In this document: piece after piece, positions 20,710 to 29,515 of the stretch
Layout of the letters: every line of letters begins with the position of its first letter
Position numbering within the stretch: the stretch's first letter is position 1
From: Xanthomonas axonopodis
GTDB taxonomy: Bacteria > Pseudomonadota > Gammaproteobacteria > Xanthomonadales > Xanthomonadaceae
Length of the DNA stretch: 64,000 nt
Assembly (NCBI RefSeq): GCF_001304695.1
Contig: NZ_JFAQ01000087.1
Coordinates: 1-64,000 of the forward strand
Direction: 5' to 3'
Position numbers and translations under genes: made by a program
The notes under the pieces: model-generated
What the model saw: the letters and a program-made list of their open reading frames with translations, nothing else
Databases searched by the model: none
What the model was told of the DNA's origin: nothing

Positions 20710-22893
20710 ATGACCTACAACGTTTCTTCGTGCATGAAGGCCGGCCTGCTGGCGCTGGTGTTGACCACTCCGATGGCTTTGCTCGCACGCGCCGATACTG
20801 CGCTGCCGGCCGCTGCCACGCCCGACCAGGCGACGGCCACCAAACTCGTCTACGGCCTGCTCTCCGACAGCCGCTACGCCTACCGGCCGCGCACGCTGGA
20901 CGAGGCGATGTCCAAGGACGTGTTCAAGCGCTACCTGGAAACGCTGGACGGCGGCAAACAGTTCTTCACCCAGGCCGATATCGACAGCTTCGCGCCGCTC
21001 CAGGCCGGTGTGGGCGACGCGTTGCGTGGCGGCAACCTGGAGCCGGCGTTCCAGGTGTTTGCGGTGTACAAGAAGCGCGTCGATCAACGCGTCAAGTACG
21101 CGCGCGACCTGCTCAAGCAGGACTTCGATTTCAGCGGGAACGACAAGTTCGAGTACGACCGCAAGGACGTGCCGTGGGCTGCGGACGACAAGCAATTGGA
21201 CGTACTGTGGCGCCAGTCGGTGATGAACGATTGGCTGCGCCTGAAACTGGCCGGCAAGAAGCCCGACGACATCCGCAAGACGCTGGACAAGCGGTATGTG
21301 GCATTGGCCGATTCGGTCAAGCAGCTCAAGGGCGAAGACGTGTTCCAGTTCTTCGTCAACGCCTATACCAATGCCGTCGACCCGCATACCGATTACTTCA
21401 CCCCGCGCACTGCCGAAACGTTCAACCAGCAGATGTCGCTGTCGTTGGAAGGCATTGGTGCGCAGCTGCAGAAGCAGGACGACATGGTGGTGATCCGCGA
21501 GGTGATCCCGGGCGGTCCGGCGTCGGTAGATGGCACGCTCAAGCCGGGCGATCGCATCGTCGGCGTTGGGCAGGCCAAGAACGGCGCGATCGAAGATGTG
21601 ATCGGCTGGCGCATCGATGACGTGGTGGCGAAGATCCGCGGCAGCAAGGACACCCTGGTTCGCCTGGAGTACATCCCGGCCGAGTCGGGCATCGATGGCA
21701 AGCACCGCACGGTGACCCTGACCCGTCAGAAGGTGCGTCTGGCCGAGCAGGCTGCCAAGGGCGAAACCATCACCTTGCCGGCGACCGGCAGCGAGCCGCA
21801 GCGCCGCATCGGCATCATCAAGCTGCCGGGCTTCTACCAGGATTTCGAAGGCCGGCGCCGCAACGCGACCGACTATGCCTCGGCCACGCGCGACGTTGCC
21901 AAGCTGCTGGCCGGCTTCAAGACCGACAAGATCGATGGCGTGGTGCTTGACCTGCGCAATAACGGCGGTGGTTCGCTCGACGAGGCGATCGAACTGACCG
22001 GCTTGTTCATCGAGCAGGGGCCGGTCGTGCAGGTACGCGAATCCGGCGGCCGCGTCACCGTCAATGGCGACAGCGATCCCAAGGTCGCCTGGGAGGGCCC
22101 ACTGGCTGTATTGATCAACCGCGGCTCGGCGTCGGCTTCGGAGATCTTCGCCGGTGCGATCCAGGATTACGGGCGTGGTCTGGTGATCGGCGAAACCAGC
22201 TTCGGCAAGGGCACCGTGCAGAACATCGTCGACCTGGATCGCTGGCCTGCTGCCGAAGGGCAGCGGTATGGGCAGGTCAAGCTGACGATCGCGCAGTTCT
22301 TCCGCGTCAGCGGCTCCAGCACCCAGCACAAGGGTGTGGTGCCGGATATCGCCTTCCCGGCCAGCGTGGATGCCACCGAGTTCGGTGAGAGCACGTACGA
22401 CAATGCATTGCCGTGGACGCGCATCGCCGCTGCCCCGCATACCCAATACGGCAACTTCGCACCACTGCTGCCCAAGTTGCAGTCCTTGCACACTGCGCGC
22501 ATTGCCACCGACAAGGAATTCCAGTGGTGGGAAGAAGACGTCAAGCAGTTCCGCGACGAAAAGGCCAAGAAGTACATTTCGTTGAATGAGGCCGAGCGCG
22601 TTGCCGAGCGACAGAAGCAGGATCAGCAGCGCAAGGATCGCCAGCAGATTCGTAAGCAGCTTGGCCTGCCGCTGGATCCGCTTGCCGAGGACAGCGACGA
22701 CGGCCTAACTGGTAACGAGCGCGACATCGTCAAGGACACTGCACGCGAAAAGGCCGCCGAAAAGCGTCCGGATCCGCTGCTGCATGAGTCGGCGGCCATC
22801 CTGGCCGATGCGCTGAGCTTGCTTTCGCAGGACAAGCCGTTGTCGGCGCAGGTGCTGCCCAAGTCGACCGCACCTGGACGTTGGGCAGACTGA
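20710..22893 (+). CDS. prc: Carboxy-terminal (tail-specific) processing protease
   Basis: 727-residue periplasmic S41 peptidase of the Prc/Tsp type. Signal sequence about residues 1-28; the long N-terminal helical domain is typical of Prc (YRPRTLDEAMSKDVFKRYLE, DPHTDYFTP). A PDZ domain spans about 250-335 (VIREVIPGGPA). The Ser-Lys dyad is in GSASASEIFAGAIQDYG (Ser about 475) and SFGKGTVQ (Lys about 500). It degrades proteins with nonpolar C-termini and processes envelope proteins. Start at the ATG giving the signal peptide. Followed by a strong terminator. Confidence 0.95.
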   Translation: MTYNVSSCMKAGLLALVLTTPMALLARADTALPAAATPDQATATKLVYGLLSDSRYAYRPRTLDEAMSKDVFKRYLETLDGGKQFFTQADIDSFAPLQAGVGDALRGGNLEPAFQVFAVYKKRVDQRVKYARDLLKQDFDFSGNDKFEYDRKDVPWAADDKQLDVLWRQSVMNDWLRLKLAGKKPDDIRKTLDKRYVALADSVKQLKGEDVFQFFVNAYTNAVDPHTDYFTPRTAETFNQQMSLSLEGIGAQLQKQDDMVVIREVIPGGPASVDGTLKPGDRIVGVGQAKNGAIEDVIGWRIDDVVAKIRGSKDTLVRLEYIPAESGIDGKHRTVTLTRQKVRLAEQAAKGETITLPATGSEPQRRIGIIKLPGFYQDFEGRRRNATDYASATRDVAKLLAGFKTDKIDGVVLDLRNNGGGSLDEAIELTGLFIEQGPVVQVRESGGRVTVNGDSDPKVAWEGPLAVLINRGSASASEIFAGAIQDYGRGLVIGETSFGKGTVQNIVDLDRWPAAEGQRYGQVKLTIAQFFRVSGSSTQHKGVVPDIAFPASVDATEFGESTYDNALPWTRIAAAPHTQYGNFAPLLPKLQSLHTARIATDKEFQWWEEDVKQFRDEKAKKYISLNEAERVAERQKQDQQRKDRQQIRKQLGLPLDPLAEDSDDGLTGNERDIVKDTAREKAAEKRPDPLLHESAAILADALSLLSQDKPLSAQVLPKSTAPGRWAD

Positions 22894-22919
22894 TTCAGGT
22901 TGCCGATCGACTGCATGGA

Positions 22920-22949
22920 CGCCACCGCTTGCCGGTGGCGTTTTCTTTT
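22920..22949 (+). terminator. Rho-independent terminator after prc
   Basis: Stem CGCCACCG / CGGTGGCG (22920-22940) followed by TTTTCTTTTC, about 27 bases past the prc stop. Confidence 0.85.
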
Positions 22950-22979
22950 CGGCACTACCGTGGCTGCGCGGGCGGCGTC

Positions 22980-23722
22980 TCAGGCAACCGCCTGCCAGCA
23001 GGCCTGCAGGCCGAGCAGCAGCAAGGTGCCGAAAAATATCCGACGGAATACCTCGGGAGAGATGCGGCGTCGCACCCGCGTGCCGGCCCATACGCCAACT
23101 GCCGTAGGGAAAAGCGCCAGCAGCGATGGCAGGCCGGCCGAGAGCGGCACGCCGCCATGCCAGACCAGCGCCGTGGCCAGCGCAAGCGTTGCCGTACCGA
23201 AGCACGCGGCCAGTGCGCGGATCAACAGCTCGCGTGGCAGACCCAGCGCAGAAAGGTACGGCACCATCGGGAGAACCAGCACGCCGGTAGCGCTATTGAG
23301 CAGGCCACCGACCAAGCCGATCAGCGGGCTGCCCCAGCGCCCATGACGTGGCGGCAGGGTCCACTGGCGGCGCGCAAGCCCAAGCAGGGCGTAGGCGACC
23401 AGCAAGACCCCAAGCGCGCCGCGCAGGTAGCGCGGATGACCGCCAATCATCAATCCGGCACTCAACCACGTGCCGGCCACCACCATGGCCAACAGCGGCC
23501 ACAGACGCCGCAACAACACGGTCGCAGCGGGCCCCCAGGCCTGTGCAGATTCGTCACCAACGAAGGCAGCACCAACAGCGCGGCAGCCTGGCTGGGCGGC
23601 AGCCACAGCCCCAGCAAACCCATTGCCACGGTGGGCAGCCCCATGCCGGCCACGCCTTTGACCGCGCCAGCTAGCAGGAATACCGCGGCAACCATGACCA
23701 GCTGCGAGAGGTCTTCATTCAT
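22980..23722 (-). pseudogene. TauE/SafE-family permease, one frameshift
   Basis: Inner-membrane permease of the sulfite exporter TauE/SafE family, an anion transporter group of unknown substrate here. The start is MNEDLSQLVMVAAVFLLAG, followed by AVKGVAGMGLPTVAMGLLGL. The frame breaks after LPSLVTNLH (about 23545) and resumes one base off at QAWGPAATVLLRRLW, consistent with loss of one base in a CACCAG context. The rest, including LVGGLLNSATGVLVLPMVPYL, is intact to the stop at 22980. It diverges from a LysR regulator 58 bases away that is also broken. Confidence 0.8.
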
Positions 23723-23780
23723 GGGGGCAGGATCGGTGCGGTAGCGGTGTCCGGCAAGCTGTCTTTGTTTGGAGGTGCAG

Positions 23781-24681
23781 ATGCAGGTGGAATTCACCGA
23801 CTTGTGGATCTTTGTTGCGGTGGCCGACACCGGCAGCATCATCGCTGGCGCCGACCGCGTGGCGCTGTCGCTGGCGGCTACCAGTGCGCGTATTCGCGCG
23901 CTGGAGTTGCAGGTCGGCGCGGCCCTGTTCGAGCGTGGCCGGCGGGGCGTGACGCTCACCGCCGCCGGCCAGGTCCTGCTGCGGCATGCACGGGTACTGG
24001 CACGGCAGGAACAGGCCATGCGCAGCGAGCTTGGCGATTACGGACTTGGTGGACAGGTCACCCTGCGATTGGCCGCGAACACCGCCGCACTGTCCGAATG
24101 GCTGCCCGAGTGCGTTGCGGATTTTTTGCTGACCCATCCACGGGTGGACCTGACCCTGGCCGAATGGGGCAGCGAGGAGGCTGCCGACGCCGTGCGCGAT
24201 GAACGTGCGGATCTGGCCGTGGTGGCCGGGCATGTCGACTTCACCGGCCTGCAGCGGCGTCCGTTCCGACAGGACCGCCTGGTGGTCGCGGTGGCCGCCA
24301 GCCATCGGCTTGCCAGCGCAGGCAGCCTGCGCCTGGCCGATATCGCGCCGATGCAATTGCTGGCGTTATCGGCCGACAACGCCTTGCAGCGCCACCTGAG
24401 GACTCATCTGGCGCGGGCCGGCGTGCAGCTGCGCATCCGCGCGCGCCGGGTATCGACACGCTGTGCCGCATGCTGGCACGCGGCGTGGGCGTGGCCATCG
24501 TGCCGCACGCGGCGCTGGCGTGCTCCAGTGTCAGCCAGCAGCTGGCGGCGGTGCCGCTGAGGAAACCTGGGCCCGGCGCGAGCTATCCATCATCTGGCGC
24601 GACGGCCCTTCGGCCACCCTGCAGGCCTTGCTGGAATGGCTGCAGGCCAGCGCCGCGAACGCCGGCATTTATCCAGCTTGA
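23781..24681 (+). pseudogene. LysR-family transcriptional regulator, two frameshifts
   Basis: LysR-type regulator with an N-terminal winged helix-turn-helix (FVAVADTGSIIAGADRVALS, then ALFERGRRGVTLTAAG) and a substrate-binding domain. The frame is lost at about 24448 (RARR...; the continuation is GIDTLCRMLARGVGVAIVPH one base off) and shifts again near 24570 to reach RRELSIIWRDGPSATL and the stop at 24679-24681. By position it would have controlled the divergent permease. An ATG preceded by GGAGG was taken as start; a TTG twelve bases earlier is in frame. Confidence 0.78.
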
Positions 24682-24766
24682 TCGCCGCAGCGCTGCGTGC
24701 ATCGGGTGGCCGTGTCAACGCAGGCACGCGCGCTGGCTGCCGGCCAATGGCTCTTGCGCGTGGTTC

Positions 24767-25630
24767 TCAGCGTGGCCAGTCGAACTCGGCCATCACCGGG
24801 TAATGGTCCGACGGCAGAATGCCGCCGGGACGATCGTCCAGGGTCGCAAAGCGGGAAGGACGCAATCCGCGATACAGGATCCAGTCGATGCGTCGGGTCG
24901 GGTGCGTGGTGAAATCCTGGAAGGTGTTTTCCGGCCCGCTGCGCTTGCTGGCCTGTGCGCGTGCATCGCGAAGTACTGCGGTCAGCGTGGGGTAGGTGAT
25001 TTTGTCCGGGTCGCTGTTGAAATCGCCGGTCAGCACCACCGGGATAGTGGCAGGCAACTGCGCGATGCGCGACAGGATCAGGCGCGCGCTGCGCTCGCGG
25101 GCGGGCTCGTCCTCATCGCGATACGGAAAGTGCGTGTTGAACAGGTAAAAGCGGCGCTTGTCGCTGCGGCGCTCGAACAGCGCCCAGGTGGCCATGCGTG
25201 GCAGTACATTGCCCCAGGTGATGCTGCCGGGGCGTTCGGGCGTGTCGGACAGCCAGAAGTTGCCCGACTCCATCACCTCCAGTACACGCGTGTCGTAGAA
25301 CACGCCCATGTGCTCGTCGCTGTCATCGCCGCGCCGGCCCTGGCCGAACCAGCGGTAGTCGGGCAACTGTTCGGCCAGAAAGGCAGCCTGTTCGCTCACC
25401 AGTTCCTGCGTGCCAAACACGTCCGGATGCGTCTGTTTGATCAACGCGACCATGGCAGCGCGGCGCACTTGCCAGCGTTTGTCGCCATCGGTATCGGCCG
25501 GCACGCGCACGTTGAACGACATGACCCGCAGTGGCGCTACCGGCGTGACAGCCAGCGCGGGTAGGGTGATGCACAGCAGTGCACTGATTGCGAGAAGGCA
25601 GCGCAGCACCTGCGCGATGGAGCGTGGCAT
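24767..25630 (-). CDS. Exported endonuclease/exonuclease/phosphatase-family protein
   Basis: 287 residues. A signal peptide (MPRSIAQVLRCLLAISALLCI... ALAV) precedes a complete EEP domain: VMSFNVRVP (metal-binding Asn), GTQE (catalytic Glu), FNTHFPYRDE, VVLTGDFNSDPD (Asp/Asn) and LPSDHYPVMAEF (catalytic His). The fold hydrolyses phosphodiesters of nucleic acids, inositol phosphates or sphingomyelin; the sequence does not say which. Export suggests an extracellular or periplasmic substrate. Monocistronic, divergent from nadM. Confidence 0.85.
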   Translation of the reverse strand: MPRSIAQVLRCLLAISALLCITLPALAVTPVAPLRVMSFNVRVPADTDGDKRWQVRRAAMVALIKQTHPDVFGTQELVSEQAAFLAEQLPDYRWFGQGRRGDDSDEHMGVFYDTRVLEVMESGNFWLSDTPERPGSITWGNVLPRMATWALFERRSDKRRFYLFNTHFPYRDEDEPARERSARLILSRIAQLPATIPVVLTGDFNSDPDKITYPTLTAVLRDARAQASKRSGPENTFQDFTTHPTRRIDWILYRGLRPSRFATLDDRPGGILPSDHYPVMAEFDWPR

Positions 25631-25767
25631 GCAGGGGAATTCCTTGAAGAAGCAAGAGCGCCGAGTCTAGCCAGAGATGATGACCGGTGCGTCACGGCGA
25701 TGACTACCGAAGCGAAGACAGCCGGCCGCTTGACGCCGTCGTGCATCGGCGTAGCATTTACATCAAG

Positions 25768-25786
25768 CCGGCGGACAGACTGCCAG
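25768..25786 (+). promoter_or_regulatory. nadM upstream inverted-repeat element
   Basis: CCGGCGGACAGACTGCCAG, ending 27 bases before the nadM ATG. It is an imperfect copy (two differences in 19) of the perfect hairpin found the same distance before nadV. It may be an operator or a 5'-leader RNA hairpin. Confidence 0.55.
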
Positions 25787-25813
25787 CTCACCACTCAACC
25801 GTGAGGGATTCTC

Positions 25814-26869
25814 ATGGCAACGCCGTACGACTATCTCGTGTTTATCGGGCGTTTCGAGCCCTTTCATAACGGCCACGCCGCCGTCGCCCGCCACGCGCTG
25901 GGCAAGGCGAAAAAGCTCATCATGCTGATCGGCTCGGCCGACACGCCCCGCACCATTCGCAATCCTTGGACCGTCGCCGAACGTGCGGTGATGATCGAAT
26001 CTGCGCTGCCGGACGAAACCGCGCGGCTGCTCGTGCGGCCGCTACGCGACCATCTCTACAACGAAAGCCTGTGGATTGCCGAAGTGCAGCGGCAGGTTGC
26101 CGAAGCGGTGCACGCCGATGGCGGTACGCTGGATGCAAACATCGGCCTGATCGGCATGGACAAGGATGCCAGCAGCTATTACCTGCGTGAGTTTCCGCAG
26201 TGGCCGCTGGAAGACGTGCAACATACCGCAACGCTGTCGGCCACCGAATTGCGCCGCTACCTGTTCGAAGCCGGCGATATCGGTTTCCACGGCGGCTTGT
26301 TGATGCTGCGCGGTAATGTGCCGGTGCCCGTCTACGACATGCTGGAAGGGTTCTGGCGCAATTCGCCCAGCTACGCGCAACTGGTGGCCGAATACCGCTT
26401 CATCGAGCAATACCGCGCCGCGTGGAACGACGCGCCGTATCCGCCGACATTCGTCACTACCGATGCGGTCGTGGTGCATTCGGGGCATGTGCTGCTGGTG
26501 CGGCGTCGCGCCGAACCGGGCAAGGGGTTGTGGGCGTTGCCCGGCGGTTTCGTCGGCCAGGAGGAAGGCCTGCTGGATTGCTGCCTGCGCGAGCTGCGCG
26601 AGGAAACCCGGCTCAAGTTGCCGGTGCCGGTGCTAAAGGGCTCGTTACGTGGCAAGCAGGTCTTCGATCATCCCGAGCGCAGCCAGCGCGGACGCACCAT
26701 TACCCATGCGTTCCATTTCGAGTTTCCGGCCGGAGAGTTGCCTGCGGTCCGCGGTGGCGACGATGCCGACAAGGCGCGCTGGATTCCGATCGCCGAAGTG
26801 ATGGCGATGGGCCCACGCCTGTACGAAGACCACCTGCATATTCTTGAATTCTTCCTGGGCCGTGGCTGA
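25814..26869 (+). CDS. nadM: Bifunctional NMN adenylyltransferase / Nudix hydrolase
   Basis: 351 residues, two domains. The N-terminal half (about 1-175) is a NadM-type adenylyltransferase with FIGRFEPFHNGH (HxGH nucleotidyl-transfer motif) and LSATELRR, making NAD from NMN and ATP. The C-terminal half (about 200-345) is a Nudix domain with the full box: Gly in GGFVGQEEG, then LRELREETRLKL; related fusions hydrolyse ADP-ribose or similar dinucleotides. It lies 122 bases before nadV, and the pair forms the nicotinamide to NMN to NAD salvage route. Both genes share an upstream element at the same spacing. Confidence 0.94.
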   Translation: MATPYDYLVFIGRFEPFHNGHAAVARHALGKAKKLIMLIGSADTPRTIRNPWTVAERAVMIESALPDETARLLVRPLRDHLYNESLWIAEVQRQVAEAVHADGGTLDANIGLIGMDKDASSYYLREFPQWPLEDVQHTATLSATELRRYLFEAGDIGFHGGLLMLRGNVPVPVYDMLEGFWRNSPSYAQLVAEYRFIEQYRAAWNDAPYPPTFVTTDAVVVHSGHVLLVRRRAEPGKGLWALPGGFVGQEEGLLDCCLRELREETRLKLPVPVLKGSLRGKQVFDHPERSQRGRTITHAFHFEFPAGELPAVRGGDDADKARWIPIAEVMAMGPRLYEDHLHILEFFLGRG

Positions 26870-26945
26870 CGCGCACAAACGACGACGTGCTGCCGCGATG
26901 CCACCAGGCCGCACATGCCGTGACCGCTTGAACCGTGACCTCCCG

Positions 26946-26964
26946 CCGGCGGACAGACCGCCGG
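26946..26964 (+). promoter_or_regulatory. nadV upstream inverted-repeat element
   Basis: CCGGCGG-ACAGA-CCGCCGG, a perfect 7-bp inverted repeat with a 5-base loop, ending exactly 27 bases before the nadV ATG. A near copy stands in the same position before nadM. Confidence 0.6.
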
Positions 26965-26991
26965 TTCATTCGACGCGAAGGAGCTTCCGTC

Positions 26992-28395
26992 ATGCATTAC
27001 CTCGATAACCTGCTGCTCAATACCGATAGCTACAAGGCCAGTCACTGGCTGCAATATCCGCCCGGCACCGATGCGTCGTTTTTCTATGTCGAATCGCGCG
27101 GTGGGCTTTACGAGCAGACCGTGTTCTTCGGTCTGCAGTCGATCCTGAAAGAAGCGATCAACCGGCCGGTGACGCATGCAGACATCGACGATGCGAAAGC
27201 GCTGCTGACGGCGCACGGCGAGCCATTCAACGAGGCAGGCTGGCGCGATATCGTCGACCGGCTTGGCGGGCAGTTGCCGATCCGCATCCGCGCGGTGCCC
27301 GAGGGCGCGGTGGTGCCAACGCACAACGTGCTGATGACCATCGAGTCCACCGACGCCAAGGCGTTCTGGGTGCCCTCGTATCTGGAAACCCTGTTGCTGC
27401 GCGTGTGGTACCCGGTGACGGTGGCCACGGTGAGCTGGCAGGTCAAGCAGATCGTGCGCGATTATCTGGAGCGTACCAGCGACGATCCGGAAGGGCAGTT
27501 GCCTTTCAAACTTCATGATTTTGGCGCGCGTGGCGTGTCCAGTCTTGGCTCGGCTGCATTGGGTGGTGCCGCGCATCTGGTGAATTTTCTCGGTACCGAC
27601 ACCTTGTCGGCGTTGCTGCTGGAGCGTGCGCATTACCACACGCCGGTGGCCGGATATTCGATTCCCGCTGCCGAGCACAGCACCATCACCAGCTGGGGCC
27701 GCGAGCGCGAGGTGGATGCGTATCGCAACATGCTGAGGCAGTTCGCGCGCCCGGGTTCCATCGTGGCGGTGGTGTCGGACAGCTACGACATCTACCGCGC
27801 CATTGCCGAGCATTGGGGCACCACCTTGCGCGAAGAAGTGATCGCCTCCGGCGCAACGGTGGTGATTCGTCCGGACTCGGGCGACCCGGTGGACGTGGTC
27901 GAGCAGTGCCTGCTGTTGCTGGACGAAGCGTTCGGCCATCAGGTCAATGGCAAGGGCTACAAGGTGCTCAACCACGTGCGGGTGATCCAGGGCGATGGTA
28001 TCAACCCCACCTCGCTGCGCGCGATCCTGGAGCGCATCACCGCCGCCGGCTATGCCGCCGACAATGTCGCTTTCGGTATGGGCGGTGCGTTGCTGCAGAA
28101 GGTGGACCGCGACACGCAGAAGTTTGCGTTGAAGTGCTCGGCAGTGCGCGTGGACGGGCAGTGGGTCGATGTCTACAAGGACCCGATCACCGACCAGGGC
28201 AAGCAGAGCAAGCGCGGCCGCCTGACCTTGCTGCGCAACCGCAACGATGGCAGCTACCGCAGCGCTTTGCTTGATGAGGTGGACACCTACCCCGACAGCG
28301 AGGACGCGTTGGTGACGGTGTGGGAAAACGGCGTGTCGCAACAGGAGTGGACGTTGGAGCAGGTGCGCGCGCGTGCCAACGCGGCGCGTCGCTGA
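26992..28395 (+). CDS. nadV: Nicotinamide phosphoribosyltransferase
   Basis: 467 residues, normal length for NAMPT/NadV. It condenses nicotinamide with PRPP to give NMN. Family features: LLNTDSYKASHWLQYPPGT at the N-terminus, HDFGARGVSS, the catalytic His in IPAAEHSTITSWG, SDSYDIY, and VIRPDSGDP for phosphoribosyl binding. ATG at 26992 has a ribosome-binding site AAGGAG (26978-26983). An upstream in-frame start at 26935 would overlap the inverted repeat and is rejected. The radical SAM gene follows after 22 bases on the same strand. Confidence 0.96.
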   Translation: MHYLDNLLLNTDSYKASHWLQYPPGTDASFFYVESRGGLYEQTVFFGLQSILKEAINRPVTHADIDDAKALLTAHGEPFNEAGWRDIVDRLGGQLPIRIRAVPEGAVVPTHNVLMTIESTDAKAFWVPSYLETLLLRVWYPVTVATVSWQVKQIVRDYLERTSDDPEGQLPFKLHDFGARGVSSLGSAALGGAAHLVNFLGTDTLSALLLERAHYHTPVAGYSIPAAEHSTITSWGREREVDAYRNMLRQFARPGSIVAVVSDSYDIYRAIAEHWGTTLREEVIASGATVVIRPDSGDPVDVVEQCLLLLDEAFGHQVNGKGYKVLNHVRVIQGDGINPTSLRAILERITAAGYAADNVAFGMGGALLQKVDRDTQKFALKCSAVRVDGQWVDVYKDPITDQGKQSKRGRLTLLRNRNDGSYRSALLDEVDTYPDSEDALVTVWENGVSQQEWTLEQVRARANAARR

Positions 28396-28417
28396 CGCGC
28401 GGCGCGCAGGGTTCGCC

Positions 28418-29515
28418 ATGCACGCTTCCATCGACGACATTTCCTTGTTGCCTGCTTCGGCGCTGCTGGCGCGTCTGCGCGCCGCAGCACCCAACCTGCA
28501 GCGGCGCGTACCGCTGCAGGCCGAGGCCTGCCGCTGGCATGCGCTGCGCATCGGGGCGCGCACGTATCGCGCAGCGTTGCCGATCACCTTTACCCCATAT
28601 GCCTCGGTGCGGCGGTGTTCGGCGCGCTGCGGGTTCTGTTCGGAAAATCTGCGGCAGCACGGCGGCGGTCGTGCTGCAGCGACGTTGCGACCTGGGCCTG
28701 CCTATTTCCAGCAGTTGAGCGCTGTCTTGCAGCTGCTGCGCGATGTGCCACGGTCGTATTCGTTGTCGGGTCTGGAAATGACCGACGATGCAGCGTGGTT
28801 GCAGTCCCTGCTGCACACCCTGGCAACCACGCCGAACGGCCCGCGCGTCGAGCAGCGCGTGCTGTACAGCAACGGCGCCGGGCTGGAGCGTGCTCACGGT
28901 GCGCGGTTGATCGATGCGCTGTTCGACTTCGGCCTGTCCTGGGTCGAGCTGTCGCGTCACCATCCGCTGCAGGAGCGCAACGACGCGATCATGCGTTTCC
29001 GCCCCGACGAGCCCATCGCCGATGCAGCGACCTTCGTGCACACGGCCCAGCGGCTGGCAGCACGGCTGCCGCTGCGACTGGTCTGCATCGTGCAGCGCGG
29101 TGGCGTGGACAATGCCGATGCCATTGCACAATACATCGCATGGGCGCGCCGCTGTGGCGCCAGCCAGGTGATCTTTCGGGAATTGTCGCGGTTGCACGAT
29201 GCCTATCGCAGCAACGGCACGCTGCGCTACATCGGCGAGCACCGCGTCGGCGTGGACACGTTGCTGGACCAGTGCATGCAGCAGCCCTGGTGGTCGCGCT
29301 GGCAACCCGATGGTCTCACCGAAGGCTATTATTTCTGGAATGTGCGGCTGCGCGACCAGGCGGGCTTGCAGGTGGTCTTCGAAAGCGCCGACTACGCCGC
29401 GATGCATGCGCGCCACGCGACCGGCGATCTGGACAAGCTGGTGTTCTTCGCCAACGGCCGTCTCTGTGCGGGCTGGGACCCGGATGCCGATGTGCTGTGG
29501 GAGCCCGCCGATTGA
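28418..29515 (+). CDS. Radical SAM protein of unknown function
   Basis: 365 residues. A cluster motif CSARCGFC (CxxxCxxC, Cys about 67, 71 and 74) sits in a TIM-barrel-like domain; YSLSGLEMTDD occupies the place of the SAM-binding GGE motif. The C-terminus (VFFANGRLCAGWDPD) resembles the end of SPASM/Twitch-type proteins but with a single Cys. No substrate can be assigned. It starts 22 bases after nadV and overlaps the next gene by 26 bases, so it is probably co-transcribed with both. Start at ATG 28418, where sequence likeness to a folded domain begins; an ATG 45 bases earlier lies inside nadV. Confidence 0.75.
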   Translation: MHASIDDISLLPASALLARLRAAAPNLQRRVPLQAEACRWHALRIGARTYRAALPITFTPYASVRRCSARCGFCSENLRQHGGGRAAATLRPGPAYFQQLSAVLQLLRDVPRSYSLSGLEMTDDAAWLQSLLHTLATTPNGPRVEQRVLYSNGAGLERAHGARLIDALFDFGLSWVELSRHHPLQERNDAIMRFRPDEPIADAATFVHTAQRLAARLPLRLVCIVQRGGVDNADAIAQYIAWARRCGASQVIFRELSRLHDAYRSNGTLRYIGEHRVGVDTLLDQCMQQPWWSRWQPDGLTEGYYFWNVRLRDQAGLQVVFESADYAAMHARHATGDLDKLVFFANGRLCAGWDPDADVLWEPAD

